Below, piece after piece: positions 18,630-28,131 of a stretch of DNA of 64,000 nucleotides (its first letter is position 1; every line of letters starts with the position of its first letter). Source of the DNA: Chloroflexota bacterium (GTDB lineage Bacteria > Chloroflexota > UBA11872 > VXOZ01); the NCBI GenBank assembly GCA_026710945.1, contig JAPOQA010000014.1, forward strand, positions 1 through 64,000. The letters are read 5' to 3'. A model generated the notes under the pieces. It did no database searches. It saw only the letters and a program-made list of their open reading frames with translations, and was not told where the DNA came from. The translations under genes were made by a program, and so were the position numbers.

Positions 18630-19391
18630 CTACAGCGGGTTGGGCACGTCAATAAACGCTGAACTCACGCCGAAGCGTTCTTCAAGCACGTGGGCGACGG
18701 CTTGCACGCCGAGCTTCTCCGTATTGTAGTGACCGGCGCCAATGAGATTCATAGACAATTCGGCGGCGACGGTGGGTACGGGTTCGCTGAGTTCCCCGGT
18801 GAGAAAGGTGTCACACCCCCGGTCCGCTGCTTCAATTACGTAAGAGGTACGACCGGCGCCTCCGGTCACCAGCCCTATACGCGAGGTGAGTGCCGGCCCT
18901 TCCGGGAAGAAAATGGGCTCCCCGCCAAACACGCTCCGCACTCTCCCGGTCAGCTCATCCCATGGCACCGGACTCCTGTATTCGCCCACGTACCCCACTG
19001 CGGCGAGCGGCGAGTCTAGTTCGACCGGTGTAGCTCCTAAGGCGCGCAGAGAGAGCACGTTGTTGCCGACTTCTGGATGCTTGTCCAGGCAGAGATGATA
19101 TGCCAAGAGATTCATGTCATGTTCAAACAGCGTCTCTAGTCGGCCCCGCATAACCTGTCCGATTACGCGACTCTCGTTATCCCAGAAGAGCCCGTGGTGC
19201 ACGATGAGCATATCGGCCTGCTGGGCTGCCGCTTGCGCAAAGCAGGCGCGGGAAGCGCTTACGGCCACGGCTACGTGATTCACCTCTGCTTTACCGATTA
19301 CTTGTATCCCCATGGGGCCGTAATCGCGTATGCCCTGTACATCCAGGAACTCATCCAGGAAGCTAACTATCTCGTCTCTTGGAACAACCAC
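18630..19391 (-). CDS. NIF3-like metal-dependent protein (GTP cyclohydrolase 1 type 2 homologue)
   Basis: A 253-residue member of the DUF34/NIF3 family with a dinuclear metal site. The metal ligands are recognisable in LIVHHGLFW, AYHLCLDKHPEVGNN and the C-terminal GAGHYNTEKLG. It lacks the inserted PII-like domain seen in longer homologues. The start is a GTG at 19391 with AGGG about nine bases upstream. The biochemical role of the family is unsettled (a metal-insertion or damage-repair role has been proposed), and the neighbours do not help. Confidence 0.88.
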   Translation of the reverse strand: MVVPRDEIVSFLDEFLDVQGIRDYGPMGIQVIGKAEVNHVAVAVSASRACFAQAAAQQADMLIVHHGLFWDNESRVIGQVMRGRLETLFEHDMNLLAYHLCLDKHPEVGNNVLSLRALGATPVELDSPLAAVGYVGEYRSPVPWDELTGRVRSVFGGEPIFFPEGPALTSRIGLVTGGAGRTSYVIEAADRGCDTFLTGELSEPVPTVAAELSMNLIGAGHYNTEKLGVQAVAHVLEERFGVSSAFIDVPNPL

Positions 19392-19451
19392 AATCCAATC
19401 CCTAGCCTATCCTGTGTGTGCCGGGAGTTCGTGGACTCCCCGGAAGGCGCC

Positions 19452-20762
19452 TCATTCAACCGCTGCCGCCCCGGCCTCAACGCTTAATTCTTCCTTGTGG
19501 TGCTGACCTTCACGAATGTCACGGAAGAAGACAAATGCTGCGCCCATAAAGAAGACAATGCCCATAGCGGCGACGCTCGTCACGAGCGGTGCCCCCCACT
19601 TGTCAACGAGCATGCCCAGGGGCAGAGTAAAGAGGGTCATAAGCGACCAATTCATCATGTAGATGCTCATTACGCGTCCATAGTACGCTTCTTCCGTGCG
19701 CAGCATCAGCAAAGCGCTGTTGAAGCCGGTAGACGCGTTACCGGCAAATCCGACGAGACCGACGCAGACGACGCTCAGGGTGAAAGATGTGCTGCTGGCG
19801 AAGGCGATCAACGTAAGACCGAATAACACACCCATTACAAGCTGCAAAATGTGGCTGTGCTTACTCTCCGCGAGCGGCGCTATTATGAGCGATCCGAGCG
19901 TGCCGCCAACGCCCACTGCCGAATAGAGTAATCCGAGTTCTACCGCGCCAACGTGAAGCACGTCCGCTTGGAAGACCGGCAGGAAAGATTGCAGGGGCAT
20001 GCCGAAAACTATTGGGATGAGTCCGAGCACGAGCAGGATGCGCAACGGCCGCTGCAAGAAGATGTAGCTGAAGCCATCGATCATCTGCTGGCCAAATGCT
20101 ACCTGCGTACGATCACGGCTTTCAGCCAAGCTCTTAGGCAGGCGCAGCATCAGCAACGTTGCGCCAACGTAGAAGATTGCAGAGATGTCGAAAGCCCCAG
20201 CCGTGCCCAGCCACGGAATCGCGATGACGGTCCCGGCGATCGCCGGGGCAATGACTGACATGAGGTTGCGGCCCGAGTTCGTCAGGCCGATTGCGCTCGC
20301 GAGCAACGGCCTCCCAACCAGGTGTGGGAGCGCGGAAGAGCGCGCGGGCATGTTAATGGTGAAGAGTATCCCTTGCAGAAATCCAAAGAAGATGAGGTGC
20401 CAGATCTCGATCAGGTCGAAGTGAATGAGGACGGCAATGAGCAAGGATGACACCACCATGAAGACCTGGCTGTGGACGAGAATGAGACGGCGGTTCATGA
20501 TGTCGGCCAGCACGCCTCCGACGGGGGAAAGCAGTAACATTGGGATCCCAGATGCCACAGTCACAATGCCGAGAATTGTGGCAGATCCCGTTATCTCATA
20601 GGCAAGGTAGCCGCGCGAGACCATGCCCATGTACATACCGATGTACGAGGCGAGCATGCCGATCCAAAGGTCGCGAAACGAAGTCACCCGCAACGACTCA
20701 AACATGCGACCGGCAACACGGAGGCTGTGTTGGGAAGCTATTGTCGCTCTTCTATTTGCCAC
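19452..20762 (-). CDS. MFS transporter of the EntS/MFS_3 type
   Basis: A 436-residue polytopic membrane protein. It starts with a short cytoplasmic tail, then SLRVTSFRDLWIGMLASYIG, the first-helix pattern of EntS-like exporters. GGVLADIMNRRLILVHSQ gives the loop 2-3 MFS signature. About twelve helices are seen, with a cytoplasmic charged C-terminus. Relatives export siderophores or drugs; no siderophore genes are near, so the substrate stays open. The GTG at 20762 has AGGG upstream; a start at the ATG at 20708 would drop 18 residues. It lies 60 bases upstream of the NIF3 gene on the same strand and may be cotranscribed. Confidence 0.84.
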   Translation of the reverse strand: MANRRATIASQHSLRVAGRMFESLRVTSFRDLWIGMLASYIGMYMGMVSRGYLAYEITGSATILGIVTVASGIPMLLLSPVGGVLADIMNRRLILVHSQVFMVVSSLLIAVLIHFDLIEIWHLIFFGFLQGILFTINMPARSSALPHLVGRPLLASAIGLTNSGRNLMSVIAPAIAGTVIAIPWLGTAGAFDISAIFYVGATLLMLRLPKSLAESRDRTQVAFGQQMIDGFSYIFLQRPLRILLVLGLIPIVFGMPLQSFLPVFQADVLHVGAVELGLLYSAVGVGGTLGSLIIAPLAESKHSHILQLVMGVLFGLTLIAFASSTSFTLSVVCVGLVGFAGNASTGFNSALLMLRTEEAYYGRVMSIYMMNWSLMTLFTLPLGMLVDKWGAPLVTSVAAMGIVFFMGAAFVFFRDIREGQHHKEELSVEAGAAAVE

Positions 20763-21153
20763 GCTGAGTCCCTGGCAGTGTTAACACGATGACCACTACG
20801 GCAGCACGCTTGAATTGGCTACATTATGTTTGGAATTCGCGGCCCGGTGCTGCCTCTTGAAAACTTTACATAACAGTCTTACAAAGGGGACTCCGTATCC
20901 CCTTCAATCCATAGCGCTTCCTATGGCTGAGATCCTCGTGCACGGGCAGGAGGGAGCCCTGAAGACACCAGCGACACATTCGCTGATTATATGTACGGTA
21001 CATCTTTCTGTCTGCTACTGCAATGGCGCGGAGCATTGGACGGGAGCACTGCTCTTCTTGCAGTGGTTCGAGCGCTGAATGGCTCAAGATTGGGCTGGCA
21101 ATGTGCTACCATGCAGGCAAGAATCGTACGCAGAACTTGGACGTTGAGCGCAG
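20763..21153. other. Divergent intergenic region
   Basis: A 391-base gap between the leftward MFS gene and the rightward sigma-propeller gene. One hairpin is evident, AAGGGG-ACTCCGTAT-CCCCTT at 20884-20904, with no T tract. No open frame or known RNA motif was recognised. It must contain the promoter of the sigma-propeller gene, which could be self-dependent. Confidence 0.4.
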
Positions 21154-22902
21154 ATGCTAGCTAATCGGGGACGAATTCTCGCGGCAGCCGAGAGCGGCGA
21201 TCGAGACGCTTTTCTTGGGCTCTACGATCAGTTCGCCCCCATGCTCTACCGCTTCTCGTTTTGGCTCACCGGTAATGAGAGTGAGGCGCGCGAGCTAGTC
21301 ATCGCGATTTTCCGCCGGGCCTACCGCGCGATCAGCAAGCGGCCCCGCAACGTTGTGTTGGACACCTGGTTCTATCGGATGGCCGTGCGAACGTATCTCG
21401 CGTCAGCGCGGTGGCACAGGCTTACCCGGCGCGCGCCTGGGCCGGTGGAGGTTGAGGATCGCACGACTGCGTGGCGCAGAGCCACTCTCGCGCTGCCCCC
21501 GCGACTGCGGGTCGTCTGGCTGTTATCTCTTGCTGAAGGCATGCCGCAGAGTCAGACTGCGGAAGCGTTGGGCACGTCTCTTGACCGCGTGGAAACTTTG
21601 CTTGAGAGGGCACGTTCGGAATTCCGCGCGCCGGATTCTGAGGCCGATCGCGGCTCTGTGGAGCGTGCCATGCGTCAGCTTGGGGCGCCGCGTCCTGGCG
21701 CCACCCTCAGGGGTGAGGTCGCCGCTGCGCTCGGCACTGGCGATTCCACTGTTCGCTCTCGCGTCATGCAGGTCGGAATCGCGCTGGTAGTGCTTGCACT
21801 CCTTATCTCGGTTGGCTTTTCGCTTCTGCGCGGTCCGGAGGACACCGAGTTGACGCCGGAGCAGGTAGAGGCTCAGCCACCGACTATCGTCTTGCTCGGC
21901 GTTGCCGACACCGGTGCGCTCATCGCTTTCAATCCCAAGGACTTGAAGCCGTCGACTGTCACCGGCGTGGGCGGAGAGCCGCGCGCGCTTGCAGTATCTG
22001 CGGATAGGAAAACCCTCTTCATCTTGCAGGAAGAGGGCCTGCTCGCCGTAGACGCCCAGTCGCAGCAGGTGGGCCGGCTCCTCGAGTTGCCGTCCCAAGA
22101 TCTGAGTAGTCTATCGGTGATTGGGCAGTACCTGGTGATGGGTTCGGAGACCGCAGCCAGCTTGTTGGTGATGGATGAAAATGATGAGGTCGTGATGGAG
22201 ATTTCATTGCCTTGGGCTGTAGACCGTCTTGTGCCTCTTGGTGAGGATTCACTTCTCGCCGTCGCAATTGACCGAACGCAAATGGTGCGTGTGATGTTGG
22301 GCTCTGCACGTGTTGACAAGGCAATAGCTATTGGTGACGGTCTGGTGATTGGCGCAATTGTTCACGCCGCCGACGGAGTCTTGGCCTATGTGACCACTCC
22401 GGAGACTGAAGAAATATGGCGCGTTGCACTAGACTCCGGACAGGCAATGCGGCTGGCAACAGATGCGGCAGGACGCGCCACGCATGGAGTGATCAACGCT
22501 GATGGCTCAGCCCTCTTCTTGAGCAGTCAAACTGGGCCTCCTCCAGCAGAACCTGCTGAGGATTCCGATTCGGACGCGGATGTCAAAAGCAGAGTTCCTC
22601 CTGTCAGGACCACCACAAAAGAAGCTTCAGATGCAGACGCCACCGCAGATGAGGCCGCTGTAGCAGACGAACTTCCGGCTCTCACGATGATCAGTACAAC
22701 CGACGGAAGCGTGGAGAGAACGTTATGGCAGAGCGGCGGCCTGACCCAATTGACCCTCGATCCAGCACGTAACGCACTCTACGCGCTCGCACCGCACGCA
22801 AGCGCCATTCTCGTGCTCGACTCACGTACGCTCCACGTGCGCAATGTCGTGCCGCTTGCCGTACGCCCCGTGGCATTCACTCTCGTAGCGGGGCCGAACT
22901 AA
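21154..22902 (+). CDS. ECF sigma factor fused to a transmembrane helix and extracytoplasmic beta-propeller
   Basis: A 582-residue one-protein signalling candidate. Residues about 8-90 match sigma region 2 (DRDAFLGLYDQFAPMLYRFS, EARELVIAIFRRAYRA, then LDTWFYRMAVRTYLA). Residues about 110-158 match region 4 (LPPRLRVVWLLSLAEGMPQ, TAEALGTSLDRVETLLERAR), including the helix-turn-helix. Residues 205-225 form one membrane helix (VGIALVVLALLISVGF). Residues about 244-582 form a YncE-like beta-propeller with a Ser/Asp/Ala-rich insertion near 470-510. Known ECF factors are usually separate from their membrane anti-sigma partners; here the sensor-like half is on the same chain. No separate anti-sigma gene is adjacent. 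Whether it still binds promoter DNA is unknown. No strong Shine-Dalgarno sequence is seen. Confidence 0.8.
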   Translation: MLANRGRILAAAESGDRDAFLGLYDQFAPMLYRFSFWLTGNESEARELVIAIFRRAYRAISKRPRNVVLDTWFYRMAVRTYLASARWHRLTRRAPGPVEVEDRTTAWRRATLALPPRLRVVWLLSLAEGMPQSQTAEALGTSLDRVETLLERARSEFRAPDSEADRGSVERAMRQLGAPRPGATLRGEVAAALGTGDSTVRSRVMQVGIALVVLALLISVGFSLLRGPEDTELTPEQVEAQPPTIVLLGVADTGALIAFNPKDLKPSTVTGVGGEPRALAVSADRKTLFILQEEGLLAVDAQSQQVGRLLELPSQDLSSLSVIGQYLVMGSETAASLLVMDENDEVVMEISLPWAVDRLVPLGEDSLLAVAIDRTQMVRVMLGSARVDKAIAIGDGLVIGAIVHAADGVLAYVTTPETEEIWRVALDSGQAMRLATDAAGRATHGVINADGSALFLSSQTGPPPAEPAEDSDSDADVKSRVPPVRTTTKEASDADATADEAAVADELPALTMISTTDGSVERTLWQSGGLTQLTLDPARNALYALAPHASAILVLDSRTLHVRNVVPLAVRPVAFTLVAGPN

Positions 22903-22952
22903 TCGCGCTACGTTCATGGGGGCAAGTCCGCAGCTACCCGCCGGTGATTTGC

Positions 22953-23744
22953 TTAGGCCTCTTGCCATGTTCTGCGCACGAAGTCGGCGCTTTCCTTGAA
23001 GCCGAAGCCCGCGTATCCCCTGCGTGGACACTCCAAGGCAAACGCACCGTCAAACCCTGCATGCTTGAGTACGCGAAACGCAGGTGCGAAGTCCGTGTGA
23101 CCGCAACCAGGAAGGTCGCGGTTGCTGTCGGCTAAGTGTACGTGGCGTACAAATGCTAGGTTTTCGGCGAGGCTTGCCGCAATGTCTCCTTCTTCAATGT
23201 GCATGTGAAAGAAATCCGCCATGATTCGAACATGTAGATGGTTTGTGCGTTGGCAAATCGCCGCCCCTTGCTCCAGCGTATTGAGGAAGTGGGTCTCATA
23301 GCGATTTAAGGGCTCCATAACCAGGGTTACGCCATGATTGGCCGCAATATCTCCGATGGTGGGAAGGATGGTATCCAACAGGGCATCTTCCAACTCAATT
23401 ACGGATCTCCAGGGCGCAAGATTTGGCAGTTTCGGCCCGCCAAAGACTGGTACAATCACAACGACGCGAACGCCGCAGTCCTCGGCCAAGGCACATACCT
23501 GCTTCAACCTCTCGATTTGGGCTCGGCGTTCAGCTACGTCCGCGGAAAGCAAGTCCCGCGTCCTGCCACGCATGCTTGGCGCGAGAATACCTGTTTCCGC
23601 CATTGCTTGTTTGAGTTCAGCGGCCTCCTGCGCGGCGGTCTCGGGAAATAGCTCGATCCCGTCATACCCGTGATCGCGCAGAAAGTGGAGTTTTTCGCCA
23701 TAGCCAGCACCGGGTATCATGTTTTCCGAAACAGCAAGTAGCAA
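22953..23744 (-). CDS. Sugar phosphate isomerase/epimerase family TIM barrel (AP endonuclease 2 fold)
   Basis: A 263-residue xylose-isomerase-like barrel. Metal-binding residues typical of the fold are seen in VMEPLNRYETHFLN, IMADFFHMHIEE, HVHLADSNR and ALECPRRG (Glu, Asp-x2-His, His, Glu). The closest known activities are hydroxypyruvate isomerase and keto-sugar 3-epimerase; which one applies cannot be told. The start is TTG at 23744, chosen because AAAGGAG lies eight bases upstream. It is transcribed away from the SDR gene at 23849, and the two may form a divergent catabolic pair. Confidence 0.86.
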   Translation of the reverse strand: MLLAVSENMIPGAGYGEKLHFLRDHGYDGIELFPETAAQEAAELKQAMAETGILAPSMRGRTRDLLSADVAERRAQIERLKQVCALAEDCGVRVVVIVPVFGGPKLPNLAPWRSVIELEDALLDTILPTIGDIAANHGVTLVMEPLNRYETHFLNTLEQGAAICQRTNHLHVRIMADFFHMHIEEGDIAASLAENLAFVRHVHLADSNRDLPGCGHTDFAPAFRVLKHAGFDGAFALECPRRGYAGFGFKESADFVRRTWQEA

Positions 23745-23848
23745 AAGGTGTTCTCCTTTGATGAGAAACGCACAATAGTAGAGTCTAGATTAGCAGAAGT
23801 CTTAGGCGGGTAGTCCGGCAAGGGTGCGGGTAAGGAGCAATTGCAGGA

Positions 23849-24607
23849 ATGACGCAGGCCTTGGGTGGCAAGGTGGCTGTTGTAACCGGCGCGGCGCGCG
23901 GCATCGGCAAGGGCATAGCCCTCGCTCTCGCTCGGAGCGGCGCAAACATCGTGTTGCACTACAACGCTGCCTCTGAGTATGTGGATGGGGTTAGCCATGA
24001 GATTGAAACGCACGGCGTAAGGGCATCGACGGTTCGGGCGGACCTGCAAGATGTAATGGCCGCGCAGACCATCATAGCGGCGGCCCTCGATGCGTTCGGC
24101 ACCGTGGACATTTTGGTCAACAACGCGGGGGTATTCAGCAACACGCCGGCACTGCAGATTTCGTCAGAAGACTGGCAGCGGGTACAAATGATCAATCTCC
24201 AAAGCCCTTTTCTCCTTTGCCAGTCGGCTGCCCGTGTGATGCGGTCGCATGAGGGCGGCGTGATTCTCAACATCGCCTCGGGCGGTGGCATTAGCCCGCA
24301 TCCGGCCTATGCGACCGGCGCTCACTATGCTGCCGCCAAGGCCGGCCTGGTGATGCTCACAAAGCATCTGGCGCTTGAGTGGGCACCGCACATTCGGGTG
24401 AATTGTATTGCGCCCGGGATGATCGATTCCAAGCCGACTCCCTTTCCGGAAACCTGGAAACGGAAGATCCTGCCGCAAATCCCTTTAGATCGCGTCGGCT
24501 CGGTCGATGACATTGCACAGGTTGCGGCATTCTTGTGCTCAGACCAAAGTTCGTACATTACGGGACAGGTCATGAACGTAGACGGCGGCATCCTCATGAC
24601 CTCGTAG
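23849..24607 (+). CDS. Short-chain dehydrogenase/reductase (3-ketoacyl/gluconate dehydrogenase-like)
   Basis: A 252-residue classical SDR. It has TGAARGIGKG at the N-terminus, NNAG (VDILVNNAGVFS), a Ser in LNIASGGG, the catalytic YAAAK and a C-terminal SSYITGQVMNVDGG block, which is the hallmark of FabG-like members. The substrate is probably a sugar acid or polyol given the surrounding genes, but this is inference. It is divergent from the TIM-barrel gene and followed 173 bases later by the LDH2-type gene on the same strand. Confidence 0.9.
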   Translation: MTQALGGKVAVVTGAARGIGKGIALALARSGANIVLHYNAASEYVDGVSHEIETHGVRASTVRADLQDVMAAQTIIAAALDAFGTVDILVNNAGVFSNTPALQISSEDWQRVQMINLQSPFLLCQSAARVMRSHEGGVILNIASGGGISPHPAYATGAHYAAAKAGLVMLTKHLALEWAPHIRVNCIAPGMIDSKPTPFPETWKRKILPQIPLDRVGSVDDIAQVAAFLCSDQSSYITGQVMNVDGGILMTS

Positions 24608-24780
24608 CTATGCCTCTGCGTTTCTGCTGTTAGGGTTGGGTTGTCGAGAAATGAGGGACAATTAATCGACGCAGCAGAGAAAGTGCGCCTCTGCGCAAAA
24701 CAAGCCACAAAGCTGCAGCACACCATCGGACAGGCTATTCTCGCAGGGCCGATGACAATAAACTGAACAAGGACAGAACA

Positions 24781-25815
24781 ATGGATAATGAGCGTACTAT
24801 CGCAATTGAAGACCTGGAGACGTTTTGTGCCGAAGCGTTTGCGGCTCTCGGGGTGACCAGGAGCAACGCGCAGTTGTTGGCGGGAATTCTGGTGGAAGCG
24901 GAATTGCGCGGTCATGCCAGTCATGGGGTACGGCTCGTCGCATACTATAGTCCCAGGGTCAAGGCAGGCACAATCAAGCCTAAACCCAAGGTCCGCATGC
25001 TCCGGGAGTCTCCGATTAGTGTATTGGTAGATGCCGATTACGGCTTCGGCGGCATAGCCTGCACCCGCGCACTTGAACGCTGTCTCATCAAGGCGGGAAC
25101 GAACGGCGTCGGCATTGCGGGGGTCCACAATTCGAGCCATCTCTTCATTCCGGCGCACTACGTTCTGCGGGCAGCTCGCCAAGGATACATCGCCATCTGC
25201 ACCTCAGTAGCCGAGGCAGTGATGCCGGTTACCGGCGGGATGGGTCGCATGCTTGGCAACAATCCCTGGGCGTTCGGGGTGCCCGTTGGCGATCAGGACC
25301 CCATGGTGCTCGATATTGCGCCTTCGGCATCGTTTGCCAAAGTACGCATGCACGCGGCAGAGAATGCGCCCCTGCCCGATGGCTGGGCACTGGATAAAGA
25401 CGGCAATCCGACCACTGATGCGCAGGCGGCGCTGATTGGATCGCTGTTACCGCTTGGCGACCATAAAGGCTACGGCTTGGCGATGGTATCGGAACTCATA
25501 GCAGGCGTTCTCAGCGGCAATGACTATGGACCCGACAGCGGCGAGAGTGGTAAGGTGGGCCACTTTCTCTTGGTGATGGATCCCAGTCTATTCATGGCGC
25601 ACCCCGATTTTGCGCGGCGGGTAACGGAATATATCAGTAGAATCAAGGCCTCGCCGCGCCGGCCCGGTGTGGACGAAATCTTCTACCCCGGCGAGCGTGC
25701 AGGACGCTTAGAGCGCGAAGCACGCGCTCGCGGCACCCATGTACTGCCGCGCATTGTCTGGGAGCCGATGAAGGAAACAGCGGCGGAACTCGGGATAAGC
25801 CTTGAACTTCGTTGA
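24781..25815 (+). CDS. Ldh family oxidoreductase (malate/L-sulfolactate/ureidoglycolate dehydrogenase type)
   Basis: NAD(P)-dependent 2-hydroxyacid dehydrogenase of the LDH2/MDH2 family, 344 residues. The catalytic His lies in RGHASHGVRL (about residue 48). Other family blocks are GVGIAGVHNSSHLF, MGRMLGNNPWAFGVP, PMVLDIAPSASFAKVR and LLPLGDHKGYGLAMV. The enzyme may act on malate, 3-dehydro-L-gulonate, ureidoglycolate or sulfolactate. GAACAAGGACAGAACA precedes the ATG, with AAGGA about seven bases upstream. Neighbouring isomerase and dehydrogenase genes favour a carbohydrate-acid substrate. Confidence 0.9.
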   Translation: MDNERTIAIEDLETFCAEAFAALGVTRSNAQLLAGILVEAELRGHASHGVRLVAYYSPRVKAGTIKPKPKVRMLRESPISVLVDADYGFGGIACTRALERCLIKAGTNGVGIAGVHNSSHLFIPAHYVLRAARQGYIAICTSVAEAVMPVTGGMGRMLGNNPWAFGVPVGDQDPMVLDIAPSASFAKVRMHAAENAPLPDGWALDKDGNPTTDAQAALIGSLLPLGDHKGYGLAMVSELIAGVLSGNDYGPDSGESGKVGHFLLVMDPSLFMAHPDFARRVTEYISRIKASPRRPGVDEIFYPGERAGRLEREARARGTHVLPRIVWEPMKETAAELGISLELR

Positions 25816-25981
25816 GGGTAGCCAGGAGCACGGGAAATCGGGGTCGGCGGTTCTATCCGTCGCAAACTGCACGTCCGCAATTGGCGGACAAGCCACCTGG
25901 CGGCAAAGCCTTGCTATCTTGCAATATCGATAGTCGGAGATCTTTTCTCCGTCCACCAAGAGAGCACCAAACCCCTTGTGC

Positions 25982-26068
25982 TTCGACAGGCTCAGCACGA
26001 ATGGCTGAAAGCTGTCAGCCTTCTCCAGGCGCAGAAAGGATTGTAGTCAGCAACGAGTGAACTCGTTG
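25982..26068. repeat. REP-like motif and perfect hairpin between convergent genes
   Basis: TTCGACAGGCTCAG at 25982-25995 is a variant of the dispersed motif at 10033, 10122 and 43842-44074. Downstream, CAACGAGT-GA-ACTCGTTG (26051-26068) is a perfect 8-bp stem lying between the convergent LDH2-type and TIM-barrel genes, and could serve as a two-way transcription stop, although no T tract follows. Confidence 0.5.
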
Positions 26069-26105
26069 GATTGACCGCACTGACGAGTGGCCTGGGTGTG
26101 CTCGG

Positions 26106-26903
26106 CTACGTCAGGCCGAGATCGCGCTCCACCTGCTGGCAATACGACCTGCCGGACTGCAACGCGATGATGGCATCCGACGTGCGTTCGAGCTCCAATC
26201 CGTTCGCAAAGATGCAAAGCGGACCTTGATAGCCAGTGTCATGCAGGGCACGGAACATGGCATGAAAGTCAATAACGCCGGTACCGGGCAACTGTTCTTG
26301 CGTATCTTTTTGAAATTCATCGGCCGTTGGGCCCCAGTCCCACGCATAGCAGTGCGCAATACGTCCGGCGACCGCGTGAATTGCCTCCGGGATACTCTCC
26401 TGGGCCATGTGGACGTGGATGGGAGCGAACGCAATGCCAAGTGCGGGGCTCTCTATGCGTGCCAAGAGTTCCCGCATAGAGGCGATGGAGTTGATTGTGG
26501 ACCCGCGATGGTTTTCAATGCCAATCTGCACCCCTAGCTCCTCGGCGCGTCGCACGAATGGCATGAAGGATTGGGCGAATTCAGCCACCGATAGATCTTC
26601 CGGCCCACTGCCTCGCACCAGCACCTTTCCACCAAGACTCACCAGGTGGTCAAGCCTGGCCATGACCATCTCGTCAGAGCCTTTGCCGTAAGCCGAAATC
26701 ACCCGACACGTGAGCTGGTGTTCGGCAAGTGTGCGCTCTATGCCGTCCAAATCGGGATGTTTGTCTTGCGGAGGCAGGTGAGTGCACCGATTTAAGACAG
26801 ACCATATGTCGACCTCGTTGACGCCCGTTGCACGCAACGCGGCGCACGCTTCCGCGAAGCTCAACTCCGAAAAGGCGACACTGGATGCAAAGTACTCAAA
26901 CAT
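26106..26903 (-). CDS. Sugar phosphate isomerase/epimerase family TIM barrel (IolE-like)
   Basis: A second xylose-isomerase-like barrel, 265 residues. Fold markers are GVNEVDIWSVLNRC, IGIENHRGSTIN with the metal-ligand Glu, LGIAFAPIHVHM, and the late GVIDFHAMFRALHDTGYQGP. It is divergent in sequence from the gene at 22953. GGGAGG lies six bases before the ATG. The start overlaps the end of the upstream Gfo/Idh/MocA gene by eight bases, so the two are translationally coupled; such pairs are common in inositol and sugar catabolism. The exact substrate is open. Confidence 0.86.
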   Translation of the reverse strand: MFEYFASSVAFSELSFAEACAALRATGVNEVDIWSVLNRCTHLPPQDKHPDLDGIERTLAEHQLTCRVISAYGKGSDEMVMARLDHLVSLGGKVLVRGSGPEDLSVAEFAQSFMPFVRRAEELGVQIGIENHRGSTINSIASMRELLARIESPALGIAFAPIHVHMAQESIPEAIHAVAGRIAHCYAWDWGPTADEFQKDTQEQLPGTGVIDFHAMFRALHDTGYQGPLCIFANGLELERTSDAIIALQSGRSYCQQVERDLGLT

Positions 26904-27945
26904 GAACGCCTCCCGGCTTCAGCGACTGCATAGGCGAGTGATCCCATGCCGGCAGCGGCCACGATACGACCTCCCTTGCCAGCGTTGAGGCGCAGAGCGC
27001 TTCAATCATCTCGAAACTGTAGAGCGGGCGGATGCCGCCTGCGGGCGGGTCGTAGCTGGGGTCTTCAGCGGCCTGAATGACTGACTGCGAAAGTCCTGCT
27101 TGGGCGCCGGCGAGATTCTCCGGGTCGGTCCAGCTCTCCGGCCAACTGGTTGGTTCAGTTTCTCCCTTCCGCCAGACACGGGTGCCATTGGGAAGATCTA
27201 CCTGACCGCGGCCTTCCGTGCCCCATACGCGGAGTTGCAGGCGCATCCACGAATCCTCGCGCCCCAACAATTGCGGGGCTTCATCGCCCATTTGCACATA
27301 GGCCGTTATGTCGTTGGGGAAGCGATACTGCCCCAAGGTAAATCGGGGTCCGGCGTGCGCTCCCGCGTAGTCTCGCCAGCCGACGCTCTGCCCAATGGCC
27401 CACAGTGGTTGCACGTCGCCGCCAAACTGCAGGACCATATCCAGCACGTGCGTACCTTGGCTGGCTAGATTTCCGAAAGACGATGCCTCGATGCGCTCAA
27501 TGGCGCCGAGTTCGCCATTCGCGCACATGGCGGCGAGACGCTGCCACTCTGTGAGGTGGCGCTTCTGATGGTTGATGACCAATGGGATACCGTTCTCAGC
27601 GCAAACGCTGTGGATACGGTGCGCTTCACCTAAGCTAAGCGCCATGGGCTTCTCGCACAAGATGCCCCTGATGTTAGCTTCAACCGCCGCGATGATTGCC
27701 GGCTCTCTGAGCTCAGGCTTAGTAGACAGTGAGATGAAGTCAAGCTCGGCATCCGCCAGCATATCGGAAAAGTCCGGATAACGGTGCTCCGGCGATACAC
27801 CGTGCTTGTCTCCCAGGTCATCACGCCGCTCCTGAATGGGGTCGGCAACCGCCGCGATAGTGGCGCTCTCGTTCGCTACCCAACCTGCGGCATGCGCGGT
27901 CGATCGCGCCCCGCACCCAACGATTCCAACGCGGTAAGTCGGCAT
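26896..27945 (-). CDS. Gfo/Idh/MocA family oxidoreductase
   Basis: A 349-residue NAD(P)-dependent dehydrogenase. The Rossmann motif VGIVGCGARSTAHA is at residues 6-19, CEKPMALSLGEA carries the catalytic Lys near residue 97, and a C-terminal HVLDMVLQFGG replaces the more usual H-x3-D (here GTHVLDM). GAGGA precedes the ATG. It is the first gene of a two-gene unit with the overlapping TIM-barrel gene. The low conservation around the active site suggests a distinct substrate from the other two family members in the window. Confidence 0.88.
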   Translation of the reverse strand: MPTYRVGIVGCGARSTAHAAGWVANESATIAAVADPIQERRDDLGDKHGVSPEHRYPDFSDMLADAELDFISLSTKPELREPAIIAAVEANIRGILCEKPMALSLGEAHRIHSVCAENGIPLVINHQKRHLTEWQRLAAMCANGELGAIERIEASSFGNLASQGTHVLDMVLQFGGDVQPLWAIGQSVGWRDYAGAHAGPRFTLGQYRFPNDITAYVQMGDEAPQLLGREDSWMRLQLRVWGTEGRGQVDLPNGTRVWRKGETEPTSWPESWTDPENLAGAQAGLSQSVIQAAEDPSYDPPAGGIRPLYSFEMIEALCASTLAREVVSWPLPAWDHSPMQSLKPGGVHV

Positions 27946-28131
27946 TCCTCGCTCCCGTGGACTATTGATTAGTTACTTCAAATCGTTGTACTAGTGCCGT
28001 ATTGTAGGGGTGAACGGCACATGGCGCAAGCGCGAGAGATAGGTGCGGATAGCGATATGCGACGAGGATCAACCGCATGCGGAAGCACGCAAGCAAGGTT
28101 CCTCAGGCATGTGCGGTTCAGAGCAGCGGGG

